DNA of 64,000 bases from Asparagopsis taxiformis (taxonomy: Eukaryota > Rhodophyta > Florideophyceae > Bonnemaisoniales > Bonnemaisoniaceae), in assembly GCA_030407315.1 (NCBI GenBank), contig JALQPE010000413.1, forward strand, positions 45,460 to 109,459, written 5' to 3'. Both the position numbers and the translations under genes were made by a program. This document shows positions 9,674-20,402 of the stretch, piece by piece. Under the pieces are notes generated by a model. It was not told the DNA's origin, did not search any database, and worked only from the letters and a program-made list of their open reading frames with translations. Every line of letters starts with the position of its first letter. The stretch's first letter is position 1.

Positions 9674-11070
9674 TGACATTGCTGATCCATGATGTCATAA
9701 TGGCACAACATGACATATATCGGACGTCGACAAGTAGAAGTAGTGAATGAGTCTGTGCTTGATGTGAAGAAGATATTTTTTTGATAGCCTTTACGACGTC
9801 CCTAGCGTATTCCATACATCTCCCGTGATGTCCCTTGTCAGAAGAATGAATCCGTAAACCTGAATGTTTGATGTTACTGATGTCGCCAATGGTAGGGAAG
9901 ACTTTTCACCCCAATGCCCCATTGTTGCAATCCAAGACAGCAAGTACTGTTTGTGTAAAACCAGATACACCACATAGCCGGTGTGATGTCTGCTGCAGGC
10001 ATGGTGGCAGTAGATATGCTGTCACAGTTTGGATGGCGGCAATCTCGAACTTGCAGTCTCAACCTACAGAATTTAAGTGCGAAAATAGATTGATCCCTCT
10101 TCTGAATAATCCGAATTCATAGAATATGCCATCGAAAGTTTGAGCAGCTGCAAACTCAATGTCTGTTTGCCCACTTGGCGTAATGGTGTGGGCTGGCCGA
10201 GGGCATGACTGTACACCCAATGGCTGCATCAACACACTACTGTGCACACACTCTCCATGTAACATACACTCTGTCCATACTAGAACCATACACTACTAGT
10301 GTATCCGGAAGCTGGTACCGCTTCCGTCGTAGCCTTTCTGTATCATACCACCCGACCATTGCCACCAACCGCGGCGACGCGCGCAAATTTCTGAAATAAG
10401 ACGATTGCCAAGTGAGTCGGATGATCATACCAGTTCTTCACAGTACCCACGTGGACACGGCATTTCACACGGCGTCAACCGGAAGCACTGCTGCTGATTG
10501 GACGACAGCAGATTACGACTCCACCTCAAGGTACGTCATGGCTCAACTCCTCTGCTCTACTGTTGACAACTTTCGGAACTAAATCTCTGCCTCCAGTTCA
10601 ACCGTCCACACTCATTACCGGACGAAATTTGTGTCAAGCCTCCAGATACACCGCCATGCCATCCAAGCCGCGTCCCTAACGTCCGATGGAATATCCTCAA
10701 GCGACGTTGTTCAGTTCGTAGGGCAATGAACTAGTCCTGTGCGCGGTGCTGATCAGAATTGTCGCGATTCGAACCACCTTTTCATCGTCAGCGCGGGATT
10801 ATTCCATGCCCAATGTTCTCCACCACATTATGTAGCCTCACTGCAATTCGCCCTATCCCTGTGTCTTATTTTTTCCGAACGATTCCCATGGGATATTAGC
10901 AAGATCAATTGCTGGTCTGGGTCCACGTCAGCTCCAGCGTTGCAACTGTGGTGATGAGAGACGCCATGTAACACTGTATAGCATTGTATGGCCTACACGT
11001 CGACTCGAGACTGTGTGGAATGTATACGAATGTTTACAGTTATTTCGAATCGGAGCAGGGTTGTTCACTG
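9674..11070. other. B-A spacer, unit 1, part 1
   Basis: This is the stretch of array spacer between E1 and E2, equal to 21264-22661 in unit 2. I see no gene; the short frames are not conserved in the diverged unit. A T-loop-like GGTTCGAATCG near 10765 (minus strand) has no matching stems, so it is not a tRNA. Confidence 0.65.
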
Positions 11071-11075
11071 GCCAG

Positions 11076-11342
11076 TGATGAATCTTTATTTCTCGATGCT
11101 CTTTTCTCTCTACTGAGGATATCTATTCATCTATTTGTAGTCATGGTTTCTGTGCTAATCACAAGGAATGGCGGTGATAGCACAGGCACATTAGGAGCCA
11201 CAAATACAGAGCCATCCGTTACGATGCTGTGTCAACCACCAGTTGCAGAATTACAAGCCAATTTTGGCAAGATAATGTTCTGCAAGCCGCAGTCTAATCA
11301 TCAAGCTTGAAATCCTGCTTGTAGCTAGTATTATATCCAACA
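11076..11342 (-). repeat. 3' LTR of E2 (267 bp)
   Basis: It is identical by eye to 15582-15848, with TG...CA ends. Confidence 0.95.
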
Positions 11343-11352
11343 CTCCTCCTGG
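11343..11352 (-). other. Polypurine tract of E2
   Basis: On the coding strand CCAGGAGGAG directly precedes the 3' LTR, the usual position for plus-strand priming. Confidence 0.7.
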
Positions 11353-11363
11353 TTAGTTAGTGA

Positions 11364-14300
11364 TCAACTGTCACTTGGCAAACCAATACCTATTGACTCT
11401 CTCCATTTCTCAAAAAGGTTCCTATCCAACGGTTTAGTAAAACCGTCTGCCAGGTTCTCATTGCTTCCAACCTGTTTCAATTGTATTTCTCTAGCGATCA
11501 CACACTCTCGAACAAATTGGTGCCGCACATCTATATGCTTTGTCTTGCGGAGCCCTTTCGAGCTTTCTGCCCAGCATTTTGCAGCAGTGTTATCAGTGCA
11601 CAGTATAGTAGCACTATCCATTGAAAGCAAACCAATTTCACTAAGAAAGAGGCGAAATTGTCTGATTTGACGTGCACATTCTGACATTGCAATTAGCTCT
11701 GACTCTGCCGTAGAGATAGACACATTGTCTTGTTTTGTGCTGGACCAGGCGAACGCAGATCCATTGATGTGTCCAATCCATCCAGTTCTGGATTTTCGTG
11801 ACAGTTTGTCACCAGCAAAATCTGCATCTGAATGAAATGATACATTCTGCATGGGGGATTGTGTCTTTCGAAGCAATAGACCGTATGAGACTGTAGCACG
11901 CAGGTACCCAAAAACGCGTGTGACTGCCTTCATGAGGTATTTGGTTGGATTCTGCACGTACTGGGCTAAGATGCCGACACATGCAGATATGTCTGGCCTT
12001 GTTCTATTGGCAAGGTATAGTAAGGAACCAATCATGTTCCGGTACTTCTCATCTTGGAGAATTTCCTGTTCCACATTATGTTGCAATTCATCGTAAAAAT
12101 TGCTTACCATTGGTGTGGTATACTTCGTTACTTCCTCCAAATTATAGTGACGCAACATTTGCTCAATATATGATGTCTGTGACAGAAAACATTGGTCAAC
12201 CTCTTGAATAACATTCACACCCAAGTACCAGCTTAGATTTCCTTCGTCAGTGCCTTTGAACTCTTTCAAAAACTGTGATACTGCTTCATTCAAGGAATCA
12301 TTATCTGCGCAGACAAAGAGAATGTCGTCAACGTATACGAGTATCAATATTTGCACCGGTACTCCTCCACTCGTAGTTTCACCCTTGAAAATGGAGCCAT
12401 CACAAAATAGCTGCTCATATGACATTGAATGGACTAGTACGTCACGTAGTTTGCGAAACCATTGTAAAGGAGCCTGTTTCAACCCATATAGTGCCTTCTT
12501 GAGTCTATATATCATGTCAAGTCGTAGTTTCTTTGGCAAATTATAGGGGTGCTTCACGAAGGCTTCCCGATCCATGTCACCATTCAAAAAGGCAGCGGTG
12601 ACATCAATATGTCTTGTATGCCAGTTGTTCTTCAAAGAAAGTATGAGAACTAGTCGTACGATGTTGAAATCGGCCACTGGAGCATAAACAGAGTCATAAT
12701 CTCTTCCATAGACTTGCAGATGACCTCCTGCCACTATTCTCGCCTTGAATCGGGCCGCAACTCCTTCTTGATTTCGCTTAATTTTGAGTATTACGTGTGT
12801 CGGGAGGATTTGATTGTCCGGAACATGGCATTCTTGTTTTGGACCAATCGGAATCCATGTTCCAGCTCTTTCTAGATTATTCAATTCGAATTGTATGGCT
12901 TCCATCCATAATGATACCTCATTTTTGGTAGCTCGCATTGCCTCCAGCACCGAAGGAGTATCTGAAGTTGTGATAGGAGTTGTAATCAGAGAATTGCAAC
13001 CGTCATCATCGTATTGATTTACCGAGTATGCTAGCCTCTTCGGGGCTCGGCGTGTTCGTGTGGGGCGTGCAGTTGTAGCTGCGTCATCCACGACGTCAAT
13101 TATGATATTTTGGTCTGACATCACGTCATTCCCTTCCTCTGAAGAAGTATCAATGTCAAATGGAGCAGAAAAGAACTGTTCATTGCCATTATCTGTATCC
13201 GATGGGGAGGAATATGAGCCTGTGTCACCTTCATCTTCACTTGATTCTATATTTTCGAGTCCCGGAAACGTCATTTCATCAAAAGTGACATGCACCGAGT
13301 TGACAATCTTTCCAGATTTCAACAATTGCACAGTGTAGACACCGTTGTCGTCACATCCAAGCAGTACTGCTGGTTCAGCTGTCGAGTGAAGTTTGGATTT
13401 TGGTTCGTGATTATACACGAATGCAGAACATCCAAATACACGGAGGTGATGGAGCTCTGGTGCACTATTGGTTAGTTTTTCAAATGGGGAACAGCCGATA
13501 AATGAGTGTGGAAGGCGATTTTTGACATATACGACGTGATCGAGTGCCCATTCCCAGCAATTCGCATCCATGCCAGACTCCTCCAATATTATTCTGGTAG
13601 GATCCAGAAGGGTTCGATTGATGCGCTCGGAAAATGGATTATGTTGTGGCGTATGCGGTGTTGTCGTTGTATGTTCGGTAGATTCAATGCAGCTATACTC
13701 CGTGCCTCCATCCGTATGCAGCCTTTCGATCCCGTTTGGGAAGTACTTGAGAACGTGTGAGCTTTTGGAATACATTCTGAAAGCATCTGCAGTTTCACCC
13801 TTGCTGTTCAATGCAATTACATGGGTGTACCTTGTGAATTGATCAGTAAATGTGACAAAATACTTTCGTCCGCAGTGACTCTTCGGGAGTGGCCCTACTA
13901 GATCTGAATGCACAATCTCTCCTGCGTGATTTGCACTTTTAAATTGTGACTTGAAGGCCTTTTTGGTTGCTCTCCCAAGTCTACATGGATGGCAGACATC
14001 GAGTTCTCCGCGCATTTCAGGAACTCCATTGGCATGTATCGACAGTTGTCTCAAAATGCGTTCATTTGTATGAACTAATCGTCGGTGCCATAATGACAAG
14101 CTGCCTTTCCTTGTGATGACAGAATTTGCATATGCTTGTCTGTCATCCGCCGACAGCATAGTGTACAAGCCGTTATTCTTGTCTCGACTTGCAATGGAAA
14201 TAATATCGGACTCGTAGACAGTGAAGTTTCGTCTGTTGAGTACAATTGCCTCTTTAGAAGTGAATATCACGATGTTCCCCTGGTCGCATAACTGACCAAC

Positions 14301-14576
14301 TGATATCAATGTGTTATTAAGCCCATGGACATGTTGAGCGTTTGGCAATGTAATTCTTCCACAATGTATCGTTCCTTCCCCGATACAGTGTGACTCTCTG
14401 TTTCCAACTGCTAATGTTACAGTGTTCTGTGATCCTCGCTTGTATGAGTCATCATGCACTTCGTATCGGTCCCTGAACAATGTAATAGAAGCTCCACTGT
14501 CAAGGATTTGTGTAGAGTGATTTTGTACAGTGTCTTTCTTTGATGATGTCGCCGCAGTGAATTTGTTTTCTATCAC
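11364..14576 (-). CDS. E2 pol: protease, integrase, reverse transcriptase, RNase H
   Basis: The frame has about 1070 codons without a break. The protease motif is DSGAS near residue 27. A pre-integrase WHRRLVHTNE...CHPCRLG region follows. Integrase has the D, D, E triad in VHSDLVGP, HTDGGTEY and PFSERINR. The reverse transcriptase has YVDD (about residue 760). RNase H has HSDADFAGD, TAESELIA, CTDNTAAK and a KHIDVRHQF motif. These are the activities needed to copy and insert the element. The first codon taken here is GTG; no ATG precedes the protease. The pol frame is -1 relative to gag and is open for about 27 codons upstream within gag. A programmed -1 shift is therefore likelier than independent initiation. 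Confidence 0.93.
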   Translation of the reverse strand: MIENKFTAATSSKKDTVQNHSTQILDSGASITLFRDRYEVHDDSYKRGSQNTVTLAVGNRESHCIGEGTIHCGRITLPNAQHVHGLNNTLISVGQLCDQGNIVIFTSKEAIVLNRRNFTVYESDIISIASRDKNNGLYTMLSADDRQAYANSVITRKGSLSLWHRRLVHTNERILRQLSIHANGVPEMRGELDVCHPCRLGRATKKAFKSQFKSANHAGEIVHSDLVGPLPKSHCGRKYFVTFTDQFTRYTHVIALNSKGETADAFRMYSKSSHVLKYFPNGIERLHTDGGTEYSCIESTEHTTTTPHTPQHNPFSERINRTLLDPTRIILEESGMDANCWEWALDHVVYVKNRLPHSFIGCSPFEKLTNSAPELHHLRVFGCSAFVYNHEPKSKLHSTAEPAVLLGCDDNGVYTVQLLKSGKIVNSVHVTFDEMTFPGLENIESSEDEGDTGSYSSPSDTDNGNEQFFSAPFDIDTSSEEGNDVMSDQNIIIDVVDDAATTARPTRTRRAPKRLAYSVNQYDDDGCNSLITTPITTSDTPSVLEAMRATKNEVSLWMEAIQFELNNLERAGTWIPIGPKQECHVPDNQILPTHVILKIKRNQEGVAARFKARIVAGGHLQVYGRDYDSVYAPVADFNIVRLVLILSLKNNWHTRHIDVTAAFLNGDMDREAFVKHPYNLPKKLRLDMIYRLKKALYGLKQAPLQWFRKLRDVLVHSMSYEQLFCDGSIFKGETTSGGVPVQILILVYVDDILFVCADNDSLNEAVSQFLKEFKGTDEGNLSWYLGVNVIQEVDQCFLSQTSYIEQMLRHYNLEEVTKYTTPMVSNFYDELQHNVEQEILQDEKYRNMIGSLLYLANRTRPDISACVGILAQYVQNPTKYLMKAVTRVFGYLRATVSYGLLLRKTQSPMQNVSFHSDADFAGDKLSRKSRTGWIGHINGSAFAWSSTKQDNVSISTAESELIAMSECARQIRQFRLFLSEIGLLSMDSATILCTDNTAAKCWAESSKGLRKTKHIDVRHQFVRECVIAREIQLKQVGSNENLADGFTKPLDRNLFEKWRESIGIGLPSDS

Positions 14577-15421
14577 TGCAGTGCCTCCAAAGTGATTCTG
14601 TGCCTTTTCTGTTTGTCGGAGCTCTTTTCTTTCACCGAGTCAGTCACATTGAGTCCTTTTATGTTCCTGATTGCATCCGGAGATATTCTGCATTTGGCAG
14701 ATTCTGGATTGTAGTAACAGGTAACTGACGTGTGTCCTGTTTTCGAGCAGAAGGAACATCGGGCACTTTTCATGGAGTGTGATGCACGCAGTGAGCGGAA
14801 TTTCAGTTGCTCTGTTTTGTGTCTGTCGTGCTTTTCTCGTTTGGAACAGCTACTAGACTCCTTGATTCGCTTCCATTCTTGTATTAGATCCGCAGTAACT
14901 GCGTCCCATGTAAGTTCGTCTACCTCCTTGAGTCGCAGAGCGGCTACAGTTGGCTCTAGGGGGGACTGTTGCCCCATGCTGGCCAGGAGAAGAGGTCCTT
15001 TGTGAGTATCTGGAATGGATACGTCGCTTCCCATTCGGTCGAGCTGTGAGAATAGAGATTCAAATTCATCAATATATGTTGTCATATTGTCATTTGATGA
15101 GAACCGCTTGGAGTATACTGTTGTCAATGTAGATATGCGTGTAGCTGCACGGTCTGAAGCATATCTCTTGTCCAATAGGCTGAGCATTGCCATTGGATCA
15201 TTATATTTTGCACTGCACACTCTAAAGGGTGCATCTCCGAGTGACGCAGTTAGCAGTGCAGTGGCTTTGTCTTTGATGTCATCGGGGCATTCATCCTTAT
15301 TGAGTTTCCCCCAATAGCCTTTCCCTTTCAGTGCAATTTCTGCACGTAGACGCCATAGATTGTAGTCGTCCGTGGTGCGTCCTTGAAATCGTTGTATTCT
15401 TTCATCATCGTCTTTTGTCAT
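14573..15421 (-). CDS. E2 gag
   Basis: The product is 282 aa from an ATG at 15421. The N-terminal half is a gag capsid-like region (a YNLWRLRAEIALKGKGYW stretch near residue 20). A CCHC zinc knuckle, CSFCSKTGHTSVTC, lies near residue 230 and is preceded by a basic stretch; it binds element RNA. The stop TGA shares bases with the first pol codon taken here, and the true overlap is larger (see pol). The frame is intact, with usual domain order and size for a Ty1/copia gag. The 160-base leader before it starts with the primer-binding site. Confidence 0.9.
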   Translation of the reverse strand: MTKDDDERIQRFQGRTTDDYNLWRLRAEIALKGKGYWGKLNKDECPDDIKDKATALLTASLGDAPFRVCSAKYNDPMAMLSLLDKRYASDRAATRISTLTTVYSKRFSSNDNMTTYIDEFESLFSQLDRMGSDVSIPDTHKGPLLLASMGQQSPLEPTVAALRLKEVDELTWDAVTADLIQEWKRIKESSSCSKREKHDRHKTEQLKFRSLRASHSMKSARCSFCSKTGHTSVTCYYNPESAKCRISPDAIRNIKGLNVTDSVKEKSSDKQKRHRITLEALQ

Positions 15422-15567
15422 TTTTGTTCTGTAGACGATTGCGTAGATTATTCGGTGTGCCTTGTGTGCACAACAGTGATCGAGACTGCTCTTCTGATAG
15501 TACCTCCGAACAATGCTTCAGTGGTGTCTTGTTTCGGAAGTCAAGTTGGATGTAGTGGTCGTTGCCA

Positions 15568-15581
15568 CTGGGCCCATAACC
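15568..15581 (-). other. Primer-binding site of E2, initiator tRNA-Met anticodon type
   Basis: CTGGGCCCATAACC next to the 5' LTR is a perfect 14-base match to the anticodon arm of eukaryotic initiator tRNA-Met, with the CAT anticodon inside it. This is the Drosophila copia type of half-tRNA priming. Confidence 0.8.
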
Positions 15582-15848
15582 TGATGAATCTTTATTTCTC
15601 GATGCTCTTTTCTCTCTACTGAGGATATCTATTCATCTATTTGTAGTCATGGTTTCTGTGCTAATCACAAGGAATGGCGGTGATAGCACAGGCACATTAG
15701 GAGCCACAAATACAGAGCCATCCGTTACGATGCTGTGTCAACCACCAGTTGCAGAATTACAAGCCAATTTTGGCAAGATAATGTTCTGCAAGCCGCAGTC
15801 TAATCATCAAGCTTGAAATCCTGCTTGTAGCTAGTATTATATCCAACA
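15582..15848 (-). repeat. 5' LTR of E2 (267 bp)
   Basis: It is identical to 11076-11342 and is followed by the target duplication GCCAG. Confidence 0.95.
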
Positions 15849-15853
15849 GCCAG

Positions 15854-17226
15854 TGACAGGTGCATTGCTTGTCATCATACGCAGTTTTCTTGATCATGTT
15901 GAATATTTGGACGCATCCCTTGTAAGCGTTTCGTGTGATCATACTATTTTCCTGCCCTGTTGTTGCCAAACTCTGCCATAATGTTAGCACCAGCGCGTCA
16001 CACCGATCTGATGGAGGGGGAGTGGATCAGTCTTGCAGGTCATAACATCACAAAAGAGGTCCATGACAGACAGCCAAGAGCGTAGACAAAATGGGAGTGG
16101 ATGTATTTCGGGTTGTTTAGAGCGGAACGACCAAACGGCTGCTCAGCTGTATTCAAGCATCAGTATGCTGAAATGAGTTGAAATTGAGGGCCCTCCTACG
16201 ACGCTGTACTACAATAGTAAGGTATTACGTCTCGGGTTGTGTGAGAAATTTGACATGTCAGCAAGCTGCATCACAGCAATGAACGAGAGATGTGCAAGTG
16301 TACACTTGAGCACTGATTGGACGCGCTGGAAAACGTGTGCAAATCAAATTCAGAGTAGCGTTATCCGTCTGTTTTTCAAATTTACCCGAAATTTTGATTC
16401 ACACCACAATTGGCCTCCTTTTCCGTTCCTGTTTCCCAGTTTCTCCCATGGGCCATGCCGAGAGTATACACCCGCCGTCGCCCGTTGGCAGCAGCAGCCC
16501 GCACTGGCTGCGCATAACTGTCGACCCTGTTTCTGTGATTGTCTCGGTCTACTGCCCTCCAACGCTTCCAAACATCAAATCGGTCCCTAGACCATGAAAT
16601 ACGGCTGTTGGTAGCCATTCTTTCCCGATACCATATCCACCTTCGAGACCGTAAATCTATGCCCGCGAGTATATCCCACAGAACTGCTGATTACATTGAG
16701 CCACTCCGCACCAAATCATTCAGCGCCCAGCTTGGGAACACTGTAAACCTGCTCACTTCGCTCGTGTCTAATTCACCAACATCACCCATCCAACCCGTCA
16801 ATAGCCTGCCTGCTTCCAGGTCGCCTGGTTTACTAACGACATGTCTTCCCCACCAGGAGGGCTCTTCCTGATACTGTCCAGCAATGAAGCCCATGAATAT
16901 TTTCCACCACTTTAGAAACTACAATTTGAATCATTTTTTCACACCACCATACCTCAGCGTCCAATCAGCGCGCCGCGTTCGAGATCAATGACAGACATGC
17001 CGCATCTTTATGATTATGACAAACGATCATGGTCCTCGCCCGACCAAGCTATCCATCATGACTCAACGCCTCCTCTCCACATCTTCGATTGACAATTTCA
17101 ATCACATCAGATGCACGGGAAGAACAAAATAAAAGCCCACCAGTCCATGGCACTTTCATCGATCGGCATCACACCCATCATTCTCAACAACAACATCAAC
17201 AACATTAATCCACTTCATCACCGAAA
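15854..17226. other. B-A spacer, unit 1, part 2, with A2 promoter
   Basis: Array spacer equal to 22667-24041. No gene is seen. The last ~270 bases are the A2 promoter: CCAATCAG near 16960, the TATA-like box at 17126-17135, and the CA-rich leader. Confidence 0.65.
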
Positions 17227-18111
17227 ATGAAAGCAGTTTTCACCCTCACCCTCGCCGCCCTTCTGGCTTTTGCCGCCGCACAGAGCAGATGCCCCGTCTA
17301 TGAGGTGAACACAGTCAGAGCCGTCGGACGCCGTGCTCGTGATCTCAGGCGTACCGTGAATCGATTCAACAGAATCCTTGGTGACCCCGACAATGGCAGC
17401 TTGCCCGGACCACAAGAAATTGGCCGTCGTTCGGTATGTGTTTCAAACCTAGATGCGAACTATAATGACCTCTCATCAATCGCATTCTCAATCTAACATT
17501 TTTCATTCCCGTTTCATCTCGTCTCGTCATTGTCCAATTCACGCAGATCAACTGGGATAACCCCGCCCTCCCCTTTATTCTCCCTGGCGATTTCTTCAAC
17601 ACAGTAGCCCCGCGCGGTCTCGTGATGCGCACAAAGGGTGGCCAATTCCGTGTATCCAACTCGGAAGATCCGGCCGACGATCGCTTCGACTCCATTCTTC
17701 CGCGTAGTGTGTCCACACAGTTCCAGACTTTCTCCTCTCCTCGTCTGTTCTCCCCGCTTCTCTCCAACGTTTTCACTGGTATCTTCCGCATTCCGGCCGC
17801 AACAAGGCAGGCCCCGTGACTGGCTTTGGTGCAATTTCGTCGATGTGGATGCCGAAGACGAGACGTACATTGAATACTTTGATAAGCAAGGATGTTTGAT
17901 TGACCGTGTTTTCGCGCGACGAGGCAACAGAGGGCTGAGCTTTGTTGGACTCACTGTTCGTGGACGTGGAGGTCTGGTGCCTGCAATCTACAGCATTCGT
18001 GTGAGACTGGGGAATATTTCGATGCAGGACTTTGCTGACCGATACACGCCTGGAAACGCGCCTGGAGACGTGGTTGTGATGGATGACTTCTTCTATGGCG
18101 AGCCTCAGTAG
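17227..18111 (+). pseudogene. Gene A, copy 2, frameshifted in exon 2
   Basis: Exon 1 (17227-17433) and the 113-nt intron (17434-17546) match copy 1. Exon 2 (17547-18111) is 565 nt, not 567. One base is missing from CCC near 17795 and one from TTTT near 17836. Translation would leave the frame about 80 codons into exon 2 and stop soon after, losing the FGAIFVDVD to DDFFYGEP part. Both losses are in homopolymers, and other copies show the same type of change in non-coding sequence. A consensus error is as likely as a real pseudogene. Confidence 0.8.
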
Positions 18112-20329
18112 AGGATTTTGTTTTGATGTCGAAACCTTTGGTACTGGTAGCCGCAATAGGCGGATAAAGAGAAGAATAAATTGATTGGACTAGAAACTAC
18201 AGTGCGTGTGTCTATTTGTTTCTGTTCGTTTTGTGTTAGATGAAGAGAGGACTAGCCTAGCTGTCGAACATGGTAGAAACTGAATTTGGGAAAGAAAAGA
18301 AGTCAAATACTTCCCCAAGACGTTGCAATATTCTTGCAATCCGGGAAGAACAGGGTTTAGGGCATGGGTCTGATCGGTTGGAAATATTCGGTTCGGTAGT
18401 ACCGAGGGCATATGAAGGATTCTACGAGGGCTTCCTTCCATACATTTCTCTCGACATGGTCGGTCTATTGGAATTTCTGCAGCTTATATTTTCCTCCTCG
18501 CTGGACACGTGGCCAGAATTGGCATACAGACAGCCTGGCCTGAAAGTGATGATGAATGTCGTCCCCGTACAGCAATGCAACAATTACTAATTACCACCCT
18601 GAAAAATAAGTTACCAGAACTAGCCATAAATAGGTAGACAAAGTAGGCACAGGTGATGGTTCTCGATGTTCAGCATCGCCACGTGTCGCGGTGTCGCCCG
18701 AGGGTTGGGTAATCCACCGAATACAAACGTACCTCACGACGCTCTCTCACTAGGTATCAAGGCGTGAGATTGTTCTGCAACACTCGAGACCTAGAGAAAT
18801 TTTCATGCATCAATGCGATGCAGCATGCCCCCTCGTCGCAGAAACAAGGGTGCAGGCTGCACCGTGCAGAGAACACTGCGCGTGTACCGCAAGTCGAAAA
18901 TAATGTTGATCCTGACGAAGGGACACAAGCCAAAGTTCGATTGCAACACAGCATGACAACAATGCAGAACGTCATGAACGCACGACAGTGGAACACGCTC
19001 CCACCATTCACAGGTGCTGCAGACTGCGGCCTGCAGCGCATCGGCGAACAGTTGACTTGTGTTGACCCCCTGTCTTCTCGAGACAAGCTGGAAAAGGATG
19101 AAAATTGGAAAAATAGCCAACGCTAGATCATATTCACTTTCGCTCCCGAATTGCCTCGCTGTCCACTCTCATGGATACAACGATGCGTTGCAGAGCACTG
19201 TCATTGTTCATTGTTGTATTGAATACACCCTGCCATCGGCCCATGTGGAAGAGGGCGGGTCGGTGATTTCCGCCAATCTTCGAGTTGTGTTGTCAAGTGA
19301 TGAGATATATGTCACTTGTTCATGGCCAGTGGGTGTTGTTCGCAATGATCGAGAAGAGATTCGAAGTGACTCTGGAACGCACAATACAGCGTGAGAACCA
19401 ATCCCTCCGTAGCATATCGATTTAGGCGTGTGTCTCGGAATTGTGCCACGAGTAGCAAATTCCCTTCGGTTACTCTGATGTCAAATGGCACTTGTCAGAG
19501 AAACATGTCGTACCGAAGTTGCTGTACTGTCTATTCTGTCATCATGTAGAATAGAAGGCTGCATCGTGACCACAAGTAATCAGACAAGCATAACTCACAC
19601 TTGTCCATCAATACAATGCTCGCGATGCTTTGCATGCATGGCGTGGTATTGGAATATTGCAATGTAGTGTAGAGGGAAAGCGAAACTCTCATGTTCCTGG
19701 CATGTTGACGCAAGTGCCATTGGACTTCAGAGGATGACTGTGACATCATGTCTATATTTCCAAAGCTTTTTTCGGCAGTCTTCTATGTTATACAAGGTTT
19801 CTGCAACATATCGTCTCCAGGAAAGCCGGATGAACCAATGTGCAAGCTGCACTGTTGAGATACTTCTGCAATTGTATGCTCAACCCAACATCCTTCGGGA
19901 TCAAGTACTCGATGCTTCGTTGTCCATAGCGTAATACTTCTGATATACCATGTTGTTCATTGGAAGTACATTGCAAGAGAATCCCCTCAGATAATGGGGC
20001 CGGGACTTCCCTAGTTCTGGAGCTCCTTCTAGAAATCATATCCCTTCATCTTCAGGCTATGTCCTGCAATCATTGAGGGAAAGCATGATTCGATATGATA
20101 CTTATGCGTACAGCAATCACTGAATAAGATAGAACGCGACACAACATAATCAAGCTTTATCATTGCGAAGCATCTTCGCAGTCTCGAACCTTCAGATGCT
20201 TCATGATCTCAATTCATGGCATGCAACATTTCGATATGACGTTATTGCATCCGCACAGCATAGCTATCGATTCAGATCAAATTTTCGGAAACCACAAGTT
20301 TCGTGCATCCCAACCGTGTGGAAGAACCT
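18112..20329. other. A-B spacer, unit 2
   Basis: Nearly identical to 1942-4160; no gene is seen. One base is missing at about 18245 (GAAGAGAGG for GAAGAAGAGG). Confidence 0.65.
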
Positions 20330-20402
20330 TATAAATGTCCTCGTCCCTTCCATCATCCTGACCATAGCCCACCAACTACTCACAGCTATACATCCAACAG
20401 TC

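Larger units (their letters stand above)
11076..15848 (-). mobile_element. Ty1/copia retrotransposon E2, complete and apparently intact (4773 bp)
   Basis: It has identical 267-bp LTRs and a target duplication GCCAG (11071-11075 and 15849-15853); other units show the empty site. It has a purine tract, a primer-binding site, and separate gag and pol frames without stops. It is a different family from E0/E1/E3: LTR sequence and length, gag and frame organisation all differ. It is the best candidate in the window for a mobile element that still works. Confidence 0.96.

Noticed and set aside
10755..10800. Possible tRNA T-loop (GGTTCGAATCG, minus strand)
   Set aside because: The T-stem does not pair and no acceptor or anticodon arm fits around it.
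16539..16871. 110-codon plus frame upstream of A2 (repeated in other units)
   Set aside because: It has a non-ATG start, overlaps the A promoter region, and has no protein features.
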